Shown: in pieces, positions 10,542 to 17,840 of the stretch
How the letters are laid out: every line of letters starts with the position of its first letter
How positions within the stretch are numbered: position 1 is the stretch's first letter
Assembly (NCBI GenBank): GCA_964521625.1
Contig: CAZFSM010000009.1
Span: 1 to 64,000 of the forward strand
DNA from: UBA1444 sp964521625
Lineage (GTDB): Bacteria; Bacillota; Negativicutes; UBA1444
Direction: 5' to 3'
DNA length: 64,000 nt
Notes under the pieces: model-generated
Databases searched by the model: none
What the model saw: the letters and a program-made list of their open reading frames with translations, nothing else
Told to the model about the DNA's origin: nothing
Position numbers and translations under genes: made by a program

Positions 10542-11330
10542 TCAAATTAGAAAACTTAAATACCAGGCCAAAATTTGCTTGCCATATAGCAGTGTAATCC
10601 ACGCGCCTAAAGCGATAAACGGGCCAAACGGGATAAAATCCTTGCGCCCGCGCAGCCCCGTGACAAGCAGTAGCAAGCTGATGAAGCCGCCGCTGACAAA
10701 ACCGATAAACAGCCCTATCATGACTGCCGGCCAACCCAGCCAAAAACCCAGCGCCGCGGCAAATTTCACATCACCGCCGCCCATGCCGCCCCGGCTGATA
10801 ATCGCCAGCACCAGCAGCAGACCGCCGCCCGCCAGCGCGCCCAACCACATCGACCAAAATCCGACCGCGCCGGTCGCCAGCTGCATCACCAAGCCACTGG
10901 CAGCCAGTAGCGCCAACATCCCATCCAGAATAATCTGGTGATCCAGGTCGATAAACGTAATCGCCACCATGAACGCCGAAAACAGCATCACCGCAATCAT
11001 TTCCCAGCTTGGACCGTAATGGAGGTAGGTTACTAAAAATAACCCCCCGGTGAGCAGTTCGACGGCCGGATACCTGGGCGAAATCTTGGCGCCGCAGAAC
11101 CGACATTTGCCCCGCAAAAAAATCCAGCTCAGGAGCGGAACCAAGTCCCGTACCCTGAGCACAGTGCTGCAAGCCGGACAATGCGAGCCCGGCCGGATAA
11201 TAGATTCTTCACGTGGCAATCGCCAGATGCAGACATTGAGAAACGAGCCGACGGCAAGACCGAGTAGAAAACAAATCAAGCCAACGGCAACAAAACCAAA
11301 GTTAAACAACCAGATGATCTCTTCACTCAT
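10542..11330 (-). CDS. pilD: Prepilin peptidase / N-methyltransferase (A24 family)
   Basis: Bifunctional membrane aspartyl protease that removes prepilin leaders and methylates the new N-terminus. The 262-residue protein has the N-terminal domain with two CxxC pairs (CPAC and CRFC) around SWIFLRGKC, which bind zinc, then about seven further membrane segments. The catalytic aspartates are in FIDLDHQIILD and in the GxGD motif GGMGGGDVKFAAALG. Full length for the family. It heads the first pilin group and should process all the prepilins of this locus. Confidence 0.94.
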   Translation of the reverse strand: MSEEIIWLFNFGFVAVGLICFLLGLAVGSFLNVCIWRLPREESIIRPGSHCPACSTVLRVRDLVPLLSWIFLRGKCRFCGAKISPRYPAVELLTGGLFLVTYLHYGPSWEMIAVMLFSAFMVAITFIDLDHQIILDGMLALLAASGLVMQLATGAVGFWSMWLGALAGGGLLLVLAIISRGGMGGGDVKFAAALGFWLGWPAVMIGLFIGFVSGGFISLLLLVTGLRGRKDFIPFGPFIALGAWITLLYGKQILAWYLSFLI

Positions 11331-11383
11331 AAATTAATTATTCGGGCCTTGACCAAAGAATCCTGCCGAACCGCAAATCTTTT

Positions 11384-11728
11384 TTAGCGCTGCCAGTTTG
11401 CCGGTTTGGGACCCGCCAGCGCCAGAAAATAGTTGTAAATCCGAGGCGAATTGTCTTTGCGCAGAATGCATACCTTGATGCTGTGCGGGCCTGTGCCATG
11501 TTGGCAGGAATGGGCGAGGCTGCCGGACACGATGGCGTCGCAAAACACATAGCCGTAAATCAGGGCTTCCGGCGCGGTTTCCTTGACGCCGCCGCTTTCC
11601 AAATCCCACAGCGGATTGGCTACCTCGCCCACATAGACTTCGGCAACTTCCCAGCTATCCCATTTTCGCCTGACCGATACCAAGTCGGTCAGCGAAACCG
11701 GCCCCTTGGGCTGCGATTTGTGTTTCAT
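11384..11728 (-). CDS. Hypothetical protein
   Basis: A 114-residue frame beginning 6 bp after the UspA stop on the same strand. It has a basic N-terminus (MKHKSQPKG), a mixed hydrophilic body and four cysteines, with no membrane segment or motif I recognise. The ribosome binding site is weak (AAGGAC inside the end of the usp gene), so translation would depend on coupling. Roughly 50 bp of unassigned sequence lies between its stop and the prepilin peptidase gene start. Confidence 0.5.
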   Translation of the reverse strand: MKHKSQPKGPVSLTDLVSVRRKWDSWEVAEVYVGEVANPLWDLESGGVKETAPEALIYGYVFCDAIVSGSLAHSCQHGTGPHSIKVCILRKDNSPRIYNYFLALAGPKPANWQR

Positions 11729-11734
11729 GCCGCG

Positions 11735-12175
11735 CTAGTCCTTGACAACCAGGACCGGGATATGGGCCAGACTGATCAGGTTACGGGTAACACTGCCCAT
11801 CAATAGTTCCTCCAACACGCCATGTCCTTTCGTGCCGACCACAATCAGGTCAACTCCATGCTGCCTGGCGTAAGTAATAATTTGATCGGCAATATTGCCC
11901 TGCAATGGCACGCCGACTACTGTCACACCACAACTCTGACCCATGGCGATCGCCTCGTCCAGCAATTGTTGATCTTCCTGCCGCAGGGTTTCCAACGTCT
12001 GCAAAAATTTTGCGCAACTGGTTTCTGCTGCAATCATCAACTGATTTCCTTCAAACACCTTGACTGCCACAACTTGCGCGGCGGACAGGAGGCTTAAATC
12101 AAGAGCCCAATTCAACGCTTGCTTGCTGTGGGGAGATCCATCATACGCCACCAGAATCTTTTTCATCCGCGACAT
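11735..12175 (-). CDS. Universal stress protein, UspA family
   Basis: Small cytoplasmic nucleotide-binding stress protein of 146 residues. It opens with the family pattern KKILVAYDGSPHSKQALNWA, and the C-terminal ATP-binding loop is present as VVGTKGHGVLEELLMGSVTRNLI (G-2x-G-9x-G-S pattern). This suggests an ATP-binding member. The ATG at 12175 lies 9 bases after AGGAGG; a TTG 6 bases further upstream is less likely. It appears to have its own promoter upstream, independent of the pilus genes. Confidence 0.92.
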   Translation of the reverse strand: MSRMKKILVAYDGSPHSKQALNWALDLSLLSAAQVVAVKVFEGNQLMIAAETSCAKFLQTLETLRQEDQQLLDEAIAMGQSCGVTVVGVPLQGNIADQIITYARQHGVDLIVVGTKGHGVLEELLMGSVTRNLISLAHIPVLVVKD

Positions 12176-12212
12176 GTTCAAGCACCTCCTATTTATTCAA
12201 TTATCTGATTAT

Positions 12213-12218
12213 ATTATA
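12213..12218 (-). promoter_or_regulatory. Probable -10 element for usp
   Basis: TATAAT on the minus strand, about 38 bp before the usp start. The best upstream -35 candidate (TTGCAT) is 19 bp away, longer than optimal, so only the -10 is assigned. Confidence 0.4.
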
Positions 12219-12290
12219 GCACTTTTGAGGACGGGAAATGCAATTTACTTCATGGTTGCGCCTACTCTATCGCTGAAAAAACAGGTTAGG

Positions 12291-14024
12291 TCAGTTTTTC
12301 CAATCAGAAGGGGTGACTGTAGTCCCTCCGCTGCCAGTCCCGCCACCGCCGGTAATCAGCCCGGGATTGTTGGTAAGAACAGCTAAAACCACATCCGGAT
12401 TGTATGTAACCTCTGCTCTATTGGTCAAATAGGCTTCTCCTCCGGTAGAAATTATTGAACCCTTTAACTTGCTATTCGAATTGAGCTCAACATTTCCAGT
12501 TACCACAACCAGCGCTTTATCAATCTCGCTATAATTTGTCAGCGCAAATTTGTCGTCTACCAAAAAAACCAATGCGCTATTTGTTGTTCCTGTTGTTACC
12601 TTACTTCTGCCATTTAAATCAACAGCACCCGCTATTTTAAAAACCACATTGGTGTTGTCTGCAATCTGGATTTTCGAAGCAGCACTCATCTTTAATTGCC
12701 CAGTAATATAAACTATGACGTTTCCTGCGATATTCAATGTCGTCCCACCATTTAAATCCAAATCACCTGTAAAATAGACCTCGGTAAAACTAGATCCGAT
12801 GGCGGGGCCGGCAATATTAATAGTCGTTCCCGATATATTTGCTGAACCATTGCAATAGAGCAAAGATTTGCTCCCCACACTACCAAAATTAATCACAGAA
12901 CCGTTGCCTGCCGTCAAACTACCGTTTGCCATATAAAATGTTGATACTCCCGGAAGCGTCAATGTTGCATTGGAATTTGTCTGAACTCCTTGCCCGGCAT
13001 ATATAGTGCTGTTTGCCCCCATGTTCAACGTTTTATCCAAATTTAATCCGTCACGAATATACAAGGTTGACGTAGCTTGAGTTTGCAATGTCGAACTACT
13101 TGTCAGCGACATCCCTCCCCCCAGCACATCAATAACAGCATTGCTGCCCATTGTCCATATTGAGTTATCCATGCTGAAGCCACCGTTAACATAGAGTGTT
13201 GTATTATTTTGCGTTGCAATTTTCGATGCGCCGCTTGATAAGCCGCCACTCGCTGTATAGTATCCTGAAGCAAGCGGAGATGCCGTATTATTAACCGACC
13301 AAGTACCAAGGGGCCAAGCAGTGGAAGCGACAACAGTTGGTGCTGTCGGTTTGGCAGGTGTTGTAAATGCAACAGAAAAGGTTGGAACTGCAATACTTGC
13401 GCTGTTGCTAGTTTGGGTTCCTGAGATTTTCGCATTACTCCACGGATTAACATATATCGTGCCAACCGCAGTTGCATTTCCAGTAATTTCCGAACCATTT
13501 TCCATGGTGATATTGCCATTTGTTCCTGCAGAACCATCAATCTTCCCATTACTATCCATGCTAAGACGGCTCGCGCCAAACACCCCATTGGTAAACACTC
13601 CCGACAAGCCGCCTCCCGTGATATTCACCCTGACACTAACCGTCCTAGTCGCATTGCCGACGCGTCCAACCGATTGCAGATGGTACCAGCCGCTTGCCGG
13701 CGCGGCCCCGTTCGTCAACGTGTTCGGCGAGGTAGCCTGCACTGTTACCGTATAGGTTTTTCCGGCTTCACTGGTAAATTGACGCGCTTGCCCGATCCAT
13801 GTCCAACTGGCGCTGCCCGCTTCCATGCCCGCGATTGTCCGCTTTAATCCCGACTCCGCCGCATACTGGGCTTCCACCACATCCCGGTTCATTGTACCAA
13901 TCCGGATTTCCTGCGTAATCATCGGCAAAACTCCAGACAGAATAAGCCCCAGAAACGCCATAATGCCTATGGCGAGAATAGTAACCGACCCTTTATTATT
14001 GCCTGCCCAATGAAACCATTTCAA
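12291..14024 (-). CDS. Large PilX-domain surface protein (adhesin-like pilus tip candidate)
   Basis: A 577-residue protein with a short basic N-terminus, one hydrophobic segment (about residues 12-36) and the PilX signature VVEAQYAAESGLKRTIAGM. It continues with about 450 residues rich in N, S, G and T containing many short repeats of the type 'ng.i..gs..i.gn', as in beta-helical or beta-solenoid adhesins, and ends in a Gly/Thr-rich tail. The start is TTG with GGAGG 9 bases upstream. It follows PilV- and PilW-like minor pilins, so it is probably the adhesive cap of a minor-pilin tip complex. The adhesin role is inference from composition and context. Confidence 0.78.
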   Translation of the reverse strand: MKWFHWAGNNKGSVTILAIGIMAFLGLILSGVLPMITQEIRIGTMNRDVVEAQYAAESGLKRTIAGMEAGSASWTWIGQARQFTSEAGKTYTVTVQATSPNTLTNGAAPASGWYHLQSVGRVGNATRTVSVRVNITGGGLSGVFTNGVFGASRLSMDSNGKIDGSAGTNGNITMENGSEITGNATAVGTIYVNPWSNAKISGTQTSNSASIAVPTFSVAFTTPAKPTAPTVVASTAWPLGTWSVNNTASPLASGYYTASGGLSSGASKIATQNNTTLYVNGGFSMDNSIWTMGSNAVIDVLGGGMSLTSSSTLQTQATSTLYIRDGLNLDKTLNMGANSTIYAGQGVQTNSNATLTLPGVSTFYMANGSLTAGNGSVINFGSVGSKSLLYCNGSANISGTTINIAGPAIGSSFTEVYFTGDLDLNGGTTLNIAGNVIVYITGQLKMSAASKIQIADNTNVVFKIAGAVDLNGRSKVTTGTTNSALVFLVDDKFALTNYSEIDKALVVVTGNVELNSNSKLKGSIISTGGEAYLTNRAEVTYNPDVVLAVLTNNPGLITGGGGTGSGGTTVTPSDWKN

Positions 14025-14053
14025 ACAATCAAGCCTCCGATCTGTGGCAATGA

Positions 14054-14563
14054 TTAATTTAGCATTGTGACAACAGTAGACACAGGCGTAGCAATAGATC
14101 CTGCATAAGCGTTGCTTTGAAGCGTAATCGATATCGTAAAAACACGCGCATTCCGGACAATTTGCAAAGCATTGATTCGCCCTTGCCCAATAGTTTTGGT
14201 ACTAACCGTGTTTCCCGCAGCATTATTATAGGTAATGATAATGGAATTCGCATTGAGTGCAATCGAACGATTGGGTGTATTTAACGGAATCACATCGACT
14301 GGCGCAGTATACGTAATTGAAGACGGCGATACAACTGTAACCGCTGTCGCATTACGTATTTCATTGGAAATCTCATTCAACGCATTACGCGACAATTGAA
14401 TGTTAGCACCCTGGTCAGCGCTATTTTGATAAGATTGGATAGATGTCGACAGCAAACCGAAAGCCGCAGCCATTAGCATTCCCAAAACTGCGACAGCGAT
14501 CAACAATTCAACCAGGCTAAATCCTGCTTGCTTTTTCAGCATTGTTTTCATCATCGCGCTCAC
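14054..14563 (-). CDS. PilW-like minor pilin (prepilin-type signal)
   Basis: A 169-residue prepilin. The leader MSAMMKTMLKKQAG precedes FSLVELLIAVAVLGMLMAAA, a textbook class III signal with E at +5. The helix runs into QNSADQGANIQLSRNALNEISNEIRNATAV, the PilW/ComGF-like N-terminal region, followed by a beta-rich domain. It is the middle gene of the second minor-pilin set. The GTG at 14563 lacks a clear ribosome binding site; an internal ATG at 14554 is an alternative. Confidence 0.85.
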   Translation of the reverse strand: MSAMMKTMLKKQAGFSLVELLIAVAVLGMLMAAAFGLLSTSIQSYQNSADQGANIQLSRNALNEISNEIRNATAVTVVSPSSITYTAPVDVIPLNTPNRSIALNANSIIITYNNAAGNTVSTKTIGQGRINALQIVRNARVFTISITLQSNAYAGSIATPVSTVVTMLN

Positions 14564-14564
14564 A

Positions 14565-15014
14565 TCATTTCAAATAATAATAAGTGACGGCAGTAACCGT
14601 TCGATCAATAGCAGCTGCCCCGCTCAGTTCACGCCAGGTTACTGTGGCACGAACAGGAACCAATCGCGCGCGAACAGTTGCCTCCAGCGAATCATACTCG
14701 GGCGCGTCCCCTGCCGCCAATACCGCAGTATTGATTGTAAATGCAGGCATAGCACCGGCAGCGGCGACAACCACATTCGTCACCCAGACAGCATTAGCAG
14801 CGCCATCACTGACTTTCAGCTGCTCCAGTGCCTGCTGCGCATAATAGGTCGCCTGATTATAGTTTCGGGCAGATACAGTCGTGACGGTTGATTGACGCCA
14901 AGCAAAAGCAATGCCGACCAGCGCAATTGAAATAATTGCGATACCCAGAAGGACATCCAGCAAAGCAAAGCCTGCTTTATTTCTGCCGCTACCCAGTCGT
15001 AACCAACAAAACAC
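14565..15014 (-). CDS. PilV-like minor pilin (prepilin-type signal)
   Basis: First gene of the second minor-pilin set. From the GTG at 15014 the product has 149 residues: a leader ending RNKAG, then FALLDVLLGIAIISIALVGI. Aspartate stands at +5 instead of glutamate, as in the PilV-like protein at 9634. I prefer this GTG because GGAGGG lies 11 bases upstream and because a good promoter (15049-15077) sits between it and the upstream ATG at 15080, which would therefore be untranscribed. Confidence 0.82.
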   Translation of the reverse strand: MFCWLRLGSGRNKAGFALLDVLLGIAIISIALVGIAFAWRQSTVTTVSARNYNQATYYAQQALEQLKVSDGAANAVWVTNVVVAAAGAMPAFTINTAVLAAGDAPEYDSLEATVRARLVPVRATVTWRELSGAAAIDRTVTAVTYYYLK

Positions 15015-15048
15015 GGGATAAGAGCCCTCCCATCGTCTTTCTATTCCT

Positions 15049-15077
15049 ATTCTACCGCATCCGTAGGGATTCTCCAA
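15049..15077 (-). promoter_or_regulatory. Sigma-A-type promoter of second minor-pilin operon
   Basis: Minus strand: -35 TTGGAG (15072-15077), exactly 17 bp spacer, -10 TAGAAT (15049-15054). Transcription would begin around 15042, just ahead of the GTG start at 15014. Confidence 0.65.
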
Positions 15078-15122
15078 CAATCAGTCTCCATCAACAATCC
15101 TTTTAGAATTTTCTGCTTTGCC

Positions 15123-15242
15123 GGTAACGAGGTAACGACGGTGATGAAATTGGTATTTATTTTATAATTCCAGCAACACCAACTACCCTGCCAAAACATC
15201 CACAATAAATGCAAACTCCGTTACCTTCGTTACCTCATTACC
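15123..15242. repeat. Inverted pair of GGTAAC-type 24-bp repeats
   Basis: 15123-15146 (plus) and 15219-15242 (minus) are diverged copies of GGTAAYGAGGTAACGAMGGT. They resemble the last codons (GNEVT/GNAVTTVA) of the primase remnant at 16107-16130. They read as inverted relics of the 3' ends of such genes. No protein-coding gene is visible between 15081 and 15416. Confidence 0.6.
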
Positions 15243-15315
15243 TGCGACTGCAAAAAACCTTGCTCCTGATGATCGGCAATTGCCGACAAGCTTCATACGC
15301 AACCAAATAGCACGC

Positions 15316-15351
15316 CGCCTGACAAAAAGTCGAACGACTTTTTGTCAGGCG
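15316..15351. repeat. Perfect 17-bp inverted repeat
   Basis: Arms 15316-15332 and 15335-15351 (CGCCTGACAAAAAGTCG and its complement) separated by AA. It lies about 65 bp downstream of the yoeB stop and has no U tract directly after the stem on the minus strand, so it is either a bidirectional stop structure or a relic of a mobile element end. Confidence 0.7.
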
Positions 15352-15416
15352 ATCCAAAATATCGATCGAGTTTTGCAAATGGGCTGCCAATGGGTCCGTT
15401 GTTTCATCTCTGGAAA

Positions 15417-15683
15417 TTATTTATCGTCATAATGACCTCGACAGGCGGCAATTTCTATTCTGCCATCTCTAAGTCGATATACCAGGCGATTTTTTTCATC
15501 GATCCGCCTGCTCCAATATCCTGCCAATTCCCCCTTTAATGGTTCAGATTTACCAATCCCCATATTGCCGTTTCGAGAAATATCTTGCAGCAACTTATTG
15601 ATCAGCGTTAGTGTTTTTTTATCTTCCTGTTGCCAATACAGATAATCTGCCCACCCATCAGGTTCAAACGATATCGTATTCAC
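15417..15683 (-). CDS. yoeB: YoeB/Txe family toxin (mRNA interferase)
   Basis: Toxin of a type II toxin-antitoxin pair; YoeB proteins bind the ribosomal A site and cut mRNA. The 88-residue protein shows the family features: W-A-DYLYWQQEDKKTL at the N-terminus, KSEPLKGELAGYWSRRI in the centre, and the C-terminal catalytic block EKNRLVYRL...AACRGHYDD with the conserved histidine-tyrosine. Its start overlaps the antitoxin stop by 4 bp. The operon lies between the host pilus genes and the prophage and probably stabilises this stretch of DNA. Confidence 0.93.
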   Translation of the reverse strand: MNTISFEPDGWADYLYWQQEDKKTLTLINKLLQDISRNGNMGIGKSEPLKGELAGYWSRRIDEKNRLVYRLRDGRIEIAACRGHYDDK

Positions 15684-15991
15684 TTTTCCATGGCCTTAAG
15701 CTCTTCCATCGTTTTTACAATCATTTTATCAGGAGAATGACTTGCAATTACTTTTTTCAAATGCTGTTGGTTAAACTCATTGTAAAATCCATCGTTTGTA
15801 CGAGCTGAAATTTCAAAAGGAATTTTGCCATCGCGGGCAATACGCCTAAAATAAAGGCTCACTGCAGTTGACATGTTGATTCCCATGTCCGCAAAAATCA
15901 TTTCCAATTCCTTTTTCAAATCGGAATCTATTCGGATTTGTATTGTTTTCTCTTTATTTTGCAGTTTTTTTTGCACGGCTACCTGTGACAT
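15680..15991 (-). CDS. RelB/DinJ family antitoxin
   Basis: Antitoxin of the adjacent YoeB toxin and probable autorepressor. From the ATG at 15991 it has 103 residues. After a basic leader it carries the ribbon-helix-helix fold (KTIQIRIDSDLKKELEMIFADMG / INMSTAVSLYFRRI), then a C-terminal toxin-binding tail. I chose this ATG because AGGGG lies just upstream and because an in-frame TTG at 16015 overlaps the -10 box of the promoter and cannot lie in the transcript. Pairing DinJ-type antitoxins with YoeB toxins is common. Confidence 0.9.
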   Translation of the reverse strand: MSQVAVQKKLQNKEKTIQIRIDSDLKKELEMIFADMGINMSTAVSLYFRRIARDGKIPFEISARTNDGFYNEFNQQHLKKVIASHSPDKMIVKTMEELKAMEK

Positions 15992-16014
15992 CTCACCACC
16001 CCTTTCTCGATTCA

Positions 16015-16062
16015 ATTGTATGCATTTGTAGTTACAATGTCAATTAATAGTATTGACATTGT
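16015..16062 (-). promoter_or_regulatory. Promoter and palindromic operator of the toxin-antitoxin operon
   Basis: Minus strand: -35 TTGACA (16038-16043), 17-bp spacer, -10 TACAAT (16015-16020). An 11-bp perfect inverted repeat ACAATGTCAAT / ATTGACATTGT (16034-16044 and 16052-16062, 7-bp spacer) covers the -35. A ribbon-helix-helix antitoxin bound here would block RNA polymerase, giving the usual autoregulation. Confidence 0.8.
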
Positions 16063-16103
16063 CAGCTGCATATACACCAATAAAAAACCCCGGAATCCTC
16101 CGA

Positions 16104-16772
16104 CTACGCTACCGTTGTTACCGCATTACCCGGCATCGGCTCCGCCAGCGCCAGCCCATCCCACTTCAGGACGTGACCGCTGCCATACTTGGTCTTCAGG
16201 CCCCGCTCCCGCATTCGCCTGACGAAGGTCCGGTTGCCGACTGGCCGTTCGGCAGTTCTGGCGCACCAGCTCTCGTAAGCCCGGTAAGTGTCTGCCGCCA
16301 CCGCCGCACCAAGAGGATTTATCACGCAACACTGCGCGACAAAATCACCCAAAATATCCATTTCGCCCCGGTACTCCTCGGTCGCCGCCAATACATCCTC
16401 CGGCGGGGTCAGCCCTTCCTCGCGCCACAGACGGCAGCCCTCCAGCGCCCAATTCAAAATCCCCGGCCATTCCTGGCGCAGTTTTTCGCCTAGATGTGGG
16501 TCACGCTCGCTAGCGGGAATCGTCACAGTAAAAGGAATCAGCCGCATCCGCCGCCAGATGGCTTCGTCGCAGCCGCGTATCACCGGTTTGTGGTTGGTCG
16601 CCAGCCACAGCTTGAACTGGGCGTCAAATTCAAACCATTCATGATTCATGTAATCTTTATACCACGCTTTTGATACCGGTAAATATGTGGCCAACAAGCG
16701 CAACGGCAGCCGATATCTACGGTACAGTATAACAAAAAAGCCGCCCACCCCGTTTCCGAGATGAGCGGACAT
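16104..16772 (-). pseudogene. C-terminal remnant of a D5/P4-type phage primase-helicase
   Basis: Only the C-terminal part of a D5/P4-like NTPase is present: FEFDAQFKLWLATNHKPVIRG and WRRMRLIPFTVTIP, followed by the C-terminal wing (ERPVGNRTFVRRMRERGLKTK). This corresponds to about 180 residues of a protein normally 500-800 long; Walker A and B are missing. Homology stops near 16650. The first roughly 35 codons up to 16772 look unrelated and overlap the terminator at 16734-16768, so they are chance sequence. It is the scar of an older element next to the prophage end and may mark the attachment junction. Confidence 0.78.
16734..16768 (-). terminator. Terminator after the secreted-protein gene, near prophage left end
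   Basis: Minus strand: 12-bp stem (16741-16752 with 16757-16768, some G-U pairs) closed by a GAAA tetraloop and followed by six U. It ends the leftmost prophage transcript. Confidence 0.75.
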
Positions 16773-16782
16773 TTCTAAACAC

Positions 16783-17193
16783 CTACTTAAACAAAAATCC
16801 CCAAATTACTTCTCCTAAACTTTCTGGGGGAATCTTGCTCAGCTCACACTTCGATGAAGCTGTTGAATTTTTGCCGTTTGTATAATAGCCAACAACTTCT
16901 TTAACGCAATATGACTTGTCAGGGGTTACTACAAGATAATCCAGAGATATATTCCTGTATACTTTTTTCCCCGAAGCATCTGTCGTTTGACTTGGCGGAT
17001 CAAAGGTTGTTTTCATCCACACTTCGCGCGCACCAGTCGGAGTCGTTTGTATGGATTCCTTGTCAATATACCAAATTAATTTTGAAGAATCGCTATTTGA
17101 CTCAGTAAGCTTTACCCAATTCGCAGCCTCACCTATCACCGATATTTGCAGCAAAAACGCCACCATAAATAATAGGGCTACCCATTTTCGCAC
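16783..17193 (-). CDS. Secreted protein, surface-adhesin-E-like
   Basis: Exported protein of 136 residues. A basic start and hydrophobic core (RKWVALLFMVAFLLQISV) lead to a signal peptidase site near GEA-AN. The mature part contains WYIDKESI, REVWMKTTF and YNR/YRNISLDY segments resembling the short 'surface-adhesin protein E' domain, with two cysteines that could form a disulfide. I chose the GTG at 17193 because AAAGGA lies 10 bases upstream. It has its own terminator and stands at the extreme end of the prophage, the usual site for lysogenic-conversion genes expressed by the host. The function is not known. Confidence 0.65.
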   Translation of the reverse strand: MRKWVALLFMVAFLLQISVIGEAANWVKLTESNSDSSKLIWYIDKESIQTTPTGAREVWMKTTFDPPSQTTDASGKKVYRNISLDYLVVTPDKSYCVKEVVGYYTNGKNSTASSKCELSKIPPESLGEVIWGFLFK

Positions 17194-17266
17194 ATGCAAC
17201 ACATCCTTTGAAATGTCTTTCCATTCGATGCGTTATTCAACACGAGATTTTATTATTCCTGCAAAC

Positions 17267-17297
17267 AAAAAAGCCCCGCCGACCGAAGCCGACGGGG
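17267..17297 (-). terminator. Strong intrinsic terminator after the lysis genes
   Basis: Minus strand: 10-bp stem CCCCGTCGGC / GTCGGCGGGG with a UUCG tetraloop, then CUUUUUU. It lies 22 bp after the stop of the spanin-like gene and probably ends the main late transcript. Confidence 0.85.
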
Positions 17298-17318
17298 TGA
17301 ACCTATGGGACTATTTAA

Positions 17319-17819
17319 TTAGAAACGAACCTGGAGCCCCCCGCCTACCTCTATGCCGCCGTTCCATTTTTGCCCGGCAAACAGCATCATAGAGTCGCGA
17401 GTAGCAAACAGCCCTGTAGATGACGTTGAACCATATACTCCTATGCTATTTCGTTTTGGCCTGTTCTCTTTGATATATTTTGTGAAAGTGGTTTTCAAGG
17501 AACTCAACTCGTTCCGCAGCTGCCGCACGGTTTCTTGCGCTATTTCTTTCTCGTTGCTCACTGTCTTCCACAAGGCTAATAATCTTTCTGCTTCCATCAA
17601 TGATCGATTGGCTTCCTGCTTGACCTGCAACAGCAGCTTGTTCGATTCGTTTGAGTCCAGCGTCGAGAGTGCCAGATAAGCTTTCAATTCGGCTAACGCT
17701 GTCATAGATTCGTTGTATTCTTGGATCGTCATCGTTACTGTTTCTGGAGCTGCCGAGCAAATAGCCGGCGAAAACACCAATAACGACCAGAACAGCAATA
17801 AAAACAACGCTTTTCGCAT
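17319..17819 (-). CDS. Exported coiled-coil protein, candidate outer spanin-like component
   Basis: A 166-residue protein with an N-terminal signal (MRKALFLLLFWSLLVFSPA, then ICSAAP), a long heptad-rich central helix (about residues 40-120) and a C-terminal Gly-rich segment ending in GGGLQVRF. A terminal phenylalanine with alternating hydrophobic residues is typical of outer-membrane strands. Its ATG has an ideal GGAGG 9 bases upstream. It overlaps the 129-residue gene below by 374 bp in another frame. There is no clear lipobox (only PAIC), so it is not a standard Rz1 lipoprotein. A role in disrupting the outer membrane is inferred from topology, overlap and position at the end of the lysis genes. 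Confidence 0.65.
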   Translation of the reverse strand: MRKALFLLLFWSLLVFSPAICSAAPETVTMTIQEYNESMTALAELKAYLALSTLDSNESNKLLLQVKQEANRSLMEAERLLALWKTVSNEKEIAQETVRQLRNELSSLKTTFTKYIKENRPKRNSIGVYGSTSSTGLFATRDSMMLFAGQKWNGGIEVGGGLQVRF

Positions 17820-17835
17820 TTTTCAAGACCTCCAC
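17446..17835 (-). CDS. Membrane-anchored coiled-coil protein, candidate inner spanin (Rz-like)
   Basis: A 129-residue protein with one N-terminal membrane segment (about residues 8-28, SVVFIAVLVVIGVFAGYLLG), a short charged linker and a long helical, coiled-coil-prone periplasmic part. This is the Rz topology. It starts at a GTG 5 bp after the stop of the papain-like gene; its own ribosome binding site is poorly spaced, so coupling is likely. Almost all of it is embedded in the frame of the exported 166-residue protein, as with Rz/Rz1. Because both frames code for plausible exported helical proteins I keep both. Confidence 0.62.
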   Translation of the reverse strand: MEVLKNAKSVVFIAVLVVIGVFAGYLLGSSRNSNDDDPRIQRIYDSVSRIESLSGTLDAGLKRIEQAAVAGQAGSQSIIDGSRKIISLVEDSEQRERNSARNRAAAAERVEFLENHFHKIYQREQAKTK

Positions 17836-17840
17836 CCCTT

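Noticed and set aside
15316..15351. Perfect 17-bp inverted repeat as the phage attachment site
   Set aside because: It is more than 1.4 kb from the first phage gene with the toxin-antitoxin operon between; no matching second copy is visible in this window.
16656..16772. Treating 16104-16772 as an intact gene starting at 16772
   Set aside because: The first 35 or so codons overlap a strong terminator and do not match the primase family; Walker motifs are absent, so it is a remnant.
17319..17405. Outer-spanin lipoprotein call based on a lipobox in the 166-residue protein
   Set aside because: The sequence near the cysteine is PAIC, which lacks the small residue expected at -1 and the leucine at -3, so a lipoprotein is not supported even though the general role is plausible.
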